A stretch of 64,000 bases of DNA from Megaleporinus macrocephalus (Eukaryota > Chordata > Actinopteri > Characiformes > Anostomidae), in contig CM038703.1 in the NCBI GenBank assembly GCA_021613375.1, positions 17,978,694 to 18,042,693 of the forward strand, in the 5' to 3' direction. Positions 57,260 through 64,000 of this stretch are shown here, piece by piece. Numbering within the stretch: position 1 is the first letter of the stretch; the number at the start of each line of letters is the position of its first letter. The translations under genes and the position numbers were made by a program. The notes under the pieces are model-generated. The model made no database searches, was not told where the DNA came from, and saw only the letters and a program-made list of their open reading frames with translations.

Positions 57260-60200
57260 TCTTCACGATCTGAATGACGTCCTCGTGTTCCATAACGTGT
57301 GTAAGTCCTACTCGCTGAGGGCTGTACTTTGTGCTTGTCCCCTGTGAAGTGCAACAAAAGTAAAGATGTTATAAAAAAAAAAAACCTAAAGTAAATCTCA
57401 GCAATAAACCTTTAACTAGTTAACGCCAACAAACTTACCCAGACAAGTGCATACTTGAATTGGCTGGCTAGTGTTCTGTGAACTCTGTGACACTGGAAAA
57501 AAAAATATAGAGTGAACTCTAGGTATCTATTAGGCAGACAACAACGGCAGAAAGGAGTAGTGCTCTAAAAAAACAAACAGTTCCTTTAGCAAAATGTTAA
57601 ACTTAAAAGCATCACACTCCTCCTTAGACAAGCTTCATTAAAACTGTATGTTATTTGGGGCGACATATTCTCAGCACAACAACTGTTACACAGACGTAAT
57701 TATATTAGACACGCAGCTTTTGTTTTGAAGCACAACATGTCATCCTCATTCATCTGGTCTCGTCTCTGTCTTGAGATAATGTTCACCTGTCTAAGGCAAC
57801 ATTTTTAATTTACTACTGAAGATTAACAAAATCTTCACACAAAATAAACAAACATTTCTCTATAGCAAGGGCTGTCAAAGTTTTTCCAACTTGTGGCCCT
57901 CACAAGCGACCAAGAAAGACTTTAAGCAAGAGGAAAATAACTCTTTAAAAATAGAATACATCGTCGCTGTCCAATGAAAAACATGTATCTCTATTTTTGT
58001 CAATTTTGAGTTTTCTACATCATTTGCATGCACCAATGGTCATTTACATTGTGTGAAAATTTCATGATAAGTGGACCAATAGATGTGCTCCAAAATAGCT
58101 TGAAAAAATGATTTTGGTCTCTCCTGTAAACTTGCAATTTTGGAGATACTTCTTTTTCATTGGGCAGCAACGATATGATGTTTAAATATAGCATATTTGC
58201 CTATGTAGGATCATTTCCTTTCAATAACAGTAGGAAGTCTCTCATCTGCAAAGCTGGTTGTCGTTGTTTGTTTTTTTTTTTTTAATTGTGTCTTTGCTGA
58301 TGCTGTTTTCAGCATCACTGACTGCCACTTCCTTAATCTTCCACCATGACAGGAACTTCTGCTCAAATGGGCGGAGTTCCTATCTGTGTAAAATTTCATT
58401 CCATCCTGCAAAAGGACAAGAAGTTCATGATACTGGTCCGGAACATGACACTATCATCGCTTTGTTGACGCTGGTCAATTTAATTTTGCACAGCATTCGT
58501 TTGAGAAGTATTTGCAAAATATTTGCAACAGACCTTTCAAAAACAGCAAAGGGAACTTAGCAGATGCTATTAGGGACCAATTAAGGAACAATTAGGTGTA
58601 GCTGTGCTAATTAATAAAAGAATATATTGACATGTAGCAAAAAGATACATGTATGCATAATAATTCTGATACACTGTAAGTGATGTATCTACACTCATTG
58701 TTAATTTTATCAGCTTTACCAGCATTTTGTCACCCTGTCCTTCAGTGAGCGGACAAAGTGTTTAAGAACTCTGCTATAATCCACACGTACCAGCACAACA
58801 CACTAATACAGCACCACCACGTCAGTATCACTGTAGAGCTAAGAATGATCCACCATCCAAATAATAGCTGCTCTGTGGTGGTCCTATGGGGACTACAGAT
58901 GAACTACAGTCTGTAATTGTAGAACCACAAGGTGCAACTATACTATAACTATACAACAGAGCTTAAAAAATGGACACATAAACATAAACTGTTATTTGTA
59001 TTAATTGTTATTTGTATTATATTTAAATTACATTTGCCTAAATGTCTATATTGTCAAAAACCTTCGTGAAAGTTATGATAATGCTTTCATATAATAATAA
59101 AAATGTATGTATGTATGTATGTATGTATATGTTTTACAAAAAAGAATGATATATATCGTCATATATCATCGCTGTCCAATATAAAACATGTATCTTCAAT
59201 TTTCGATTTTAAGTTTTCTACATCATTTGAACACGTCAATGGCCCTTCATATCGGGTGAAAATTGCATGATGTATAGACCACTAGAAGTGCTCCAAAATA
59301 GCTTGGAGAAAATTCTGGTTCCATTGACTTACTTTGGAAGTAAAGCATGTTTTGGTCTCTCCTGTAAAGTTGCAATTTTGGGAATATTTCTTTTTCATTG
59401 GACAGTGACGAGATATGTCATATTTAATACACACATTTCCAATGTTCTATTTTTAATATTTTGAATATCTTAATCTGGCTTTGTTCTTGTCTTGATCATG
59501 TATGTGTTTATTTTACAACACTTATTGAGTTATAAAACAAAGAGTTGATAAAACAAACCACACGAGATTCAGTTTAGAACCAGATTGACACTGATCGCCT
59601 AAGGCGGTCTCACTCTGCTTATTTTGTGTGGCCCCAGGATTTGCAGGACAGCATTCAGTGCCTGAAAGATGTTGTAACAAACCGGTGTAACAGAGCGACT
59701 GAATCAGGGTTCAAAACCTGCTAAAGTGTAAACTCTTGCATGCCATTACCCTGTCAGTGTCACTGCTGTGCTTAGAATGATTTACCACACAAATAATGTC
59801 TGCTCAGCAGTGGTCCTATTGTGGTCCCTGTCCATGGAGCAGAGGGTACCTGACATATTGTGCAGCAGCAGATAAGCTTAAATCATAAACTATATATCCC
59901 CAGAGTGCAGATGTGTGTAAAATCTTAGTACATACCACATGTTCCACAGTCGCACCTCTTCTCATGATGATCGGATCACTGAAATCTGGTCGTTCTATTT
60001 TATGAGAAATAGAAATATAAGCTGTATTATCACAGCCCTAACCACAATGATGTATTAATTACATCACTAATGTCATTCAGTAAATATGGAACAAATAATC
60101 TCAGGATATCAGCATTTTATACTTGTCTGAATATAATCAGAGTCAAAGTCATCCTGTGAATACTGTAAAAATACTATATAGTATTTCTCATTACTATAGC

Positions 60201-62795
60201 ACGTTATTGGTGGGCTATATGACAAAAACATAAAACTTGAGACATTTTCTTGACACACAATATGTAGCAAGATATTTCGTTCTGAGGTTTGATCATTGGA
60301 AACAGACAATTTCAATTAATCATTTTCAATTAATATAAAGCACATGCTCAGACATCAGTTAATGACTGGATAATTAAATGATTACCTCCTCTCTTCTTGG
60401 TGTACAAACAAATCAGAGCCAGGTATTCCCACAGCTGTTCCAGGAGGTAGTCTAGATTCAGTTTCATGCCACAGCTGATAACCACACTATTCGGTCGACG
60501 AGCAAGACGATCTACTTCCTCTATAGAGATCTGGTCCACTTTGTTGTACACCTGTAAATTGTCCAAGAAAAAGTTACAATACACAAAGAGCCAAACGTAA
60601 AAAAATTGATGGATGCAGACTGATACTCACATATAAGCAGGGCATGTACACTCTGTTGCCCACAATGACATCAATAAACTCGTCTGCTGTGCAATCTTCT
60701 CTAAATAAAACTTCAGCGTTGAAGATTTCTAAAAAGTCATGTTAAGGTCAACATTTGGCTCTTTAATAAGTTTGAGTCCAGTTAGGTTAAAATGATAAAG
60801 GATACTGTATTCATGAAGAATGAGTTGAACAAGCTTCTCAGAACACTGTGTGAGAGGAACGGTTGAATTGAAGGAGAGACCACCACCTTTCTTAGGCTGA
60901 AACGAGAGGAGAATTAAAAGAGAAAAGCTGACTATGTGTTTACACACTGTATGTACTCATGTATTTGGCCAGAAACATACTAAGAAAGATGCACCTTGAA
61001 ATAAATGTTCGGTTTGGACCGGTTGAGTCTGATCCCAACAGATTCAAGCTCTTTTTCGAGAAGTTCCCTGAAAGAAAGAAAATTAAGTGCTTTTAAACTC
61101 TGTAAAACACACGGAGTAGGTAACTTATGCATGCAATAAGACACAATATTTACCTCTGAACATCTCCTTTGGTTGCATCCAACATCATGATGACGACATC
61201 TGCAGTTCTGGCTACAGCTATGACCTGTCTGCCTCTGCCCTTTCCTGTGAACAATGATAGTCTATTAGATCATTCAAAGTGGACTAATTATTCTCATTTC
61301 AAAGTGTATAATTAAATTTTTCCTTAGTTCTACTAAAACAGATTTACATGCTTCAATGTTTCTAACACATAGTATATTTCTCACACTCTACAGCTGTATT
61401 ATCTCTGTCTGGAGCCCTCTGTTAGAGCTCCTGTGTCTATAAGCCCCTCAAGATGAGCCCTGTGTGATCTGATCTGTAATCTCAAGATGAGCCCTGTGTG
61501 ACAGATCTGTGATCTGTCAATTCTGATTGGTCAATTCACAACGCTACAAGTTCTGTCCCTACAGCTTGCCAATAAGTATTGTGCTACAATATGACATCAT
61601 CTTGTAACAGTGACAAGAGCTGGAATTGCAACAAGGTATTTCATGCAGCTGAGAAAAGTGGTTTCTCTGGCATATACTTTGGGCTTCATAACTTTGCTGA
61701 ATGTACATAAAGCTACAGAACACACTACAAGAAAGGAAAAAACAAAAATGCACAATATGTGCCCTTTAAACAGTATCACCCACCATGTCACATCTAACAC
61801 TGTTTACACACAGTGAAAAACCAAAATACCTTGAGCAGCTCCTTCAATGATTCCAGGCAAATCCAACAGCTGTATGTTGGCACCTTTGTACTGGAGAAAA
61901 ACAACGAAAACTAAAAACCCAATCTCATAAAACATCAGCCAAGAAATTTCAATGTCTAAAATCAGCAGCTACCTCAATAACGCCTGGGATGCAGGTCAAT
62001 GTGGTGAACTCATACGACGCAGCTTCACTCTCTGTTGATGTCATCAAGCTTAGAAAGGTAGACTGCAGTCATAACAATTTGTTAATATCCAGTGCTGTAC
62101 ATCAAACTTCACCTTGCATACTAAACCACGACACTATTCATAAACCAAATGACACAGCATTTACCTTGCCAACGGATGGGAATCCAATTAGAGCCACCCT
62201 GGCATCTCCTGATTTCATAACATCAAAACCTTCACCTTTCGCTCCGGCTGATTTTGAAGGCTCCAAAAGCTGGGCTCTGTACTTGGCGAGCTTGGCTTTC
62301 AACAGACCTAGATGGTACTCAGTTGCTGCAAGTAAGTTGAACAGAGAGTAGAACGTCATCATACGTTTGGCTGATTAAATGTTACTTAACATCACGTCAT
62401 TACATCAGGAAAGATCAAATGTTTAAATCACAGAGCACACCTGCCCATCACGAACCAGCAGCTAACAGTGACAGTGAGGACGTAAAGACGTGATTGAAGA
62501 TAGCTTCTATTTCGAATAGCTCGTTCCACCTTAAATCGTGCTGCAGTTACATTCTGGTGCCTGAGGCAATATTTAATGTGGAACCATTTTATGCACCATT
62601 TAAGGTGGAACGGGCAATTCGAACAAGAAGCTAGTTTCAGAAAGCAAGCAGTCGAGCTTGTCCAGCAAACTGATAGCTTGTCTCAGTTTCACGGTAACCC
62701 TGACAGGAGTTCTTCTAGCTGACTAAGCTACCTTTGTTTTTCTGTGTCCGAGAGATTTCTCTCTCAATCTCGGCTATCTTCTCGAGAATCCCCAT
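57255..62795 (-). CDS. drg2: Developmentally regulated GTP-binding protein 2, complete, 12 coding exons, 364 aa
   Basis: TRAFAC-class Obg-like GTPase, cytoplasmic, stabilised by DFRP2 (RWDD1) and linked to translation, microtubule dynamics and endosome recycling (family knowledge). Exons: 62732-62795, 62165-62325, 61973-62062, 61830-61890, 61154-61244, 60995-61067, 60806-60896, 60631-60728, 60386-60551, 59936-59994, 57439-57492, 57255-57341. Lengths sum to 1095 nt, or 364 codons plus stop, exactly the human DRG2 length, and all junctions are in phase. Visible motifs: start M-G-I-L-E-K-I; G1 G-F-P-S-V-G-K|S split across exons 2 and 3; T-T-L-T-C-I-P-G; G3 [12 protein letters not shown]4 N-K-V-D; G5 S-C-G; then a C-terminal TGS domain ending [10 protein letters not shown]. 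It is transcribed toward myo15a and away from gfer. No broken exon. Confidence 0.98.
57959..58174 (+). repeat. Fold-back MITE, copy A
   Basis: Starts catcgtcgctgtccaatgaa and ends with its inverted form tcattgggcagcaacgat, about 216 bp; subterminal parts tatctc..aattttg and ttggagata are also inverted. In a drg2 intron. Best reference copy of a six-member family in this window. Confidence 0.75.
58740..58930 (+). repeat. Dispersed repeat family Y, copy 1
   Basis: Block gtcagtatcactgtagagct, ccaaataatagctgctctgt and ggtggtcctatggggac. Also found at 59745-59880 and inverted at 30980-31135. Looks like a non-autonomous DNA element (inference). Confidence 0.55.
59165..59413 (+). repeat. Fold-back MITE, copy B
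   Basis: Same orientation and layout as copy A (tcatcgctgtccaat at the start, attggacagtgacga at the end), about 249 bp, in the same drg2 intron about 1 kb away. Confidence 0.75.
59745..59880 (+). repeat. Dispersed repeat family Y, copy 2
   Basis: gtcagtgtcactgctgtgct, acacaaataatgtctgctca and gcagtggtcctattgtggtc, matching 58740-58930. Confidence 0.55.
61600..61772. repeat. Dispersed repeat family X, copy 2
   Basis: gtggtttctctggcatatac..cttcataactttgctgaatg, homologous to 8440-8665. In a drg2 intron, preceded by a tandem duplication of ctcaagatgagccctgtgtg (61449-61500). Confidence 0.55.
62501..62634. repeat. Fold-back element in drg2 intron 1
   Basis: tagcttctatttcgaatagc plus tcgttccaccttaaat at the left is mirrored by atttaaggtggaacgggcaa plus ttcgaacaagaagcta at the right, a second type of palindromic MITE. 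About 100 bp downstream of drg2 exon 1. Confidence 0.8.
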
Positions 62796-63367
62796 AGTCA
62801 CAGAGGGTCTTCGGATATATGTGATATACCTGTGATAAATAGCAGACAGAGAAAGAGAGAGCTAGCTGGTAAAGCTAGCAGCAGCAAGTAGTTCTTTCAG
62901 CAAACTTATCGACACCTTTCAAACGAAAGGCCCCAAAACAATGACATTAACAACACCAGCATGCATCTTAAAACTAAAACACTGTGTGTATGTGTGATTT
63001 CTATTAGAAAAGTGAAGCTTACGCACAAAAATCAAACAGCTGTGTTATTAAAGTTGAACAAGCCGAACTCTACAGCATGTCCCACTGATGACATCACCGG
63101 GGAGCAGGCAGTGTCGCGCGCTATACTGTCTGGGTGGAAACAGGGTTTAGCGAAGGAGCGTTCCAGAGCTGAAAGTCCAGAATTATCCAGAGTCCAGAGT
63201 TATCGCTCAACTAAATCATTTTAACGGACGGCCCTAACGTCACGAACGAGCCGAAGAAACCAGGCGGGAAAATCATACGTTTCTCAATATTTCCGAAGTT
63301 AGATGCGATCAGCCCCCAACGTGCGTACGAGCTAGCTAGCTAAGTAAATACAGACACACAGACAGAC
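62796..63367. promoter_or_regulatory. Divergent drg2/gfer promoter region
   Basis: The 572 bp between the two start codons. The gfer-proximal half is richer in CpG than the surroundings. It holds a CRE/ATF-like site taacgtcacg (63235-63244) and an E2F-like site ggcgggaaaa (63263-63272, TTTCCCGCC on the other strand). No TATA box is convincing for either gene, as expected for housekeeping promoters. On the minus strand an AG at 62831-62832 just 5' of the drg2 ATG could be an acceptor for a 5' UTR exon. Motif calls are by eye. Confidence 0.6.
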
Positions 63368-63577
63368 ATGGCAGCGCCGTCAGGGTCGCGCTATAGTGAC
63401 ACTAGCAACACCGGGATGGAGGGCTTCCCTTTCCCTGCACCTGTCAGGCCGTCCGAGGAAAGCTCAGGTAAAGAGCAGGAGGCCGGAGGAGTGAGAAAGA
63501 AGCCCTGCAGAGCGTGTACAGACTTTAAGTCCTGGATGAGAGTTCAGAAGAAGCAGACGGTGCCGCTCACAGCGCAG
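63368..63577 (+). CDS. gfer: FAD-linked sulfhydryl oxidase ALR, coding exon 1 (partial gene)
   Basis: GFER/ALR (Erv1 type) reoxidises Mia40/CHCHD4 in the mitochondrial intermembrane space. This exon encodes 70 codons from M-A-A-P-S-G to a donor Q|GTCAGA at 63578. The diagnostic part is K-K-P-C-R-A-C-T-D-F-K-S-W-M-R-V-Q-K-K, matching human R-P-C-R-A-C-V-D-F-K-T-W-M-R-T-Q; the C-x-x-C is the N-terminal shuttle disulfide of the long form. The Met at 63536 (residue 57) matches the start of the mammalian short isoform (family knowledge). The start context (gacATGg) is good. The FAD-binding core (C-x-x-C-A-E-D-L type) lies on later exons beyond 64000; I find no trace of them in 63578-64000. Confidence 0.93.
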
Positions 63578-64000
63578 GTCAGAGAAGTTGCTGAAGTTGT
63601 TTGATGGTGCTTAAATGCTAAATAATATTTTATTGGTCATATATGTTCGCATAATCAAGGAATTCATCACACAGCAACTCACAATAGCTGAAAGAAAGAA
63701 TTGCCGCTAGAAATAGAAACATAAAATGCAACTTTGTATTTTTTTGGTTAACTAGCTACATGTGGCAGTATCTCTTTTAGTGTAAGTAATACAAAATATG
63801 TATAGTCAACACATAATACACTTAAATACAAACACATCAATGCAAGCGGTATATATACATTGTATATTATATGCAGAATAAACATAAACACTGACATACA
63901 TTTGGTACTGTGGCAGAGACCACCCTGCCTTTCTTTACATTCCAGTCAAAACAGGTACAAGTTATTAATCTTCCAGAGATTATGTATGAAGCAATCAGGG
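63578..64000. other. gfer intron 1 (start)
   Basis: AT-rich sequence after the gfer exon 1 donor. No exon, repeat or RNA gene recognised up to the window edge. Confidence 0.6.

Noticed and set aside
63368..63604. Possible gid4, expected beside drg2 from human gene order
   Set aside because: The encoded peptide (C-R-A-C-T-D-F-K-S-W-M-R) matches GFER/ALR, not GID4. The frame beyond 63577 is intron read-through.

Overview
This is a vertebrate nuclear segment, most likely from a teleost fish. The genes have many short exons with GT-AG introns, the base composition is AT-rich, and the introns hold decayed Tc1-like transposons of types common in fish, fold-back MITEs and microsatellites. The species cannot be named from the sequence.

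Layout. (1) Positions 284-45299, minus strand: a complete coding region for unconventional myosin XV (myo15a). I placed 65 coding exons by hand. All exon phases fit one frame of 4287 codons plus stop, except for one extra base in a homopolymer (27840-27844) inside a motor-domain exon. Protein order: a giant single-exon N-terminal extension (1883 codons), motor, three IQ motifs, MyTH4, a degenerate FERM-like part with a long proline-rich linker, SH3, second MyTH4, second FERM, and the C-terminal class I PDZ ligand ITLL. (2) Positions 45300-57250: intergenic. It holds a 5'-truncated L1-clade insertion with a target-site duplication, a near-perfect hairpin and a degenerate tandem array; I see no host gene. 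(3) Positions 57255-62795, minus strand: complete drg2, 12 coding exons, 364 aa. (4) From 63368, plus strand: coding exon 1 of gfer (ALR/Erv1-type sulfhydryl oxidase), which continues past the window. drg2 and gfer are head-to-head, with start codons 572 bp apart, so they probably share a divergent promoter.

How the genes relate. MYO15A is the stereocilia-tip motor of hair cells, DRG2 is a translation-associated GTPase, and GFER is the Mia40-linked oxidase of the mitochondrial intermembrane space. They share no pathway. The drg2-myo15a neighbourhood is also found in human (17p11.2); gfer beside drg2 differs from human, where GFER is on 16p.

The most notable points are a 14-copy peptide repeat (two subtypes) in the myosin N-terminal exon, the one-base disruption in the motor exon, and several repeat families described below. 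I found no CRISPR, tRNA, rRNA or prokaryotic-type system.
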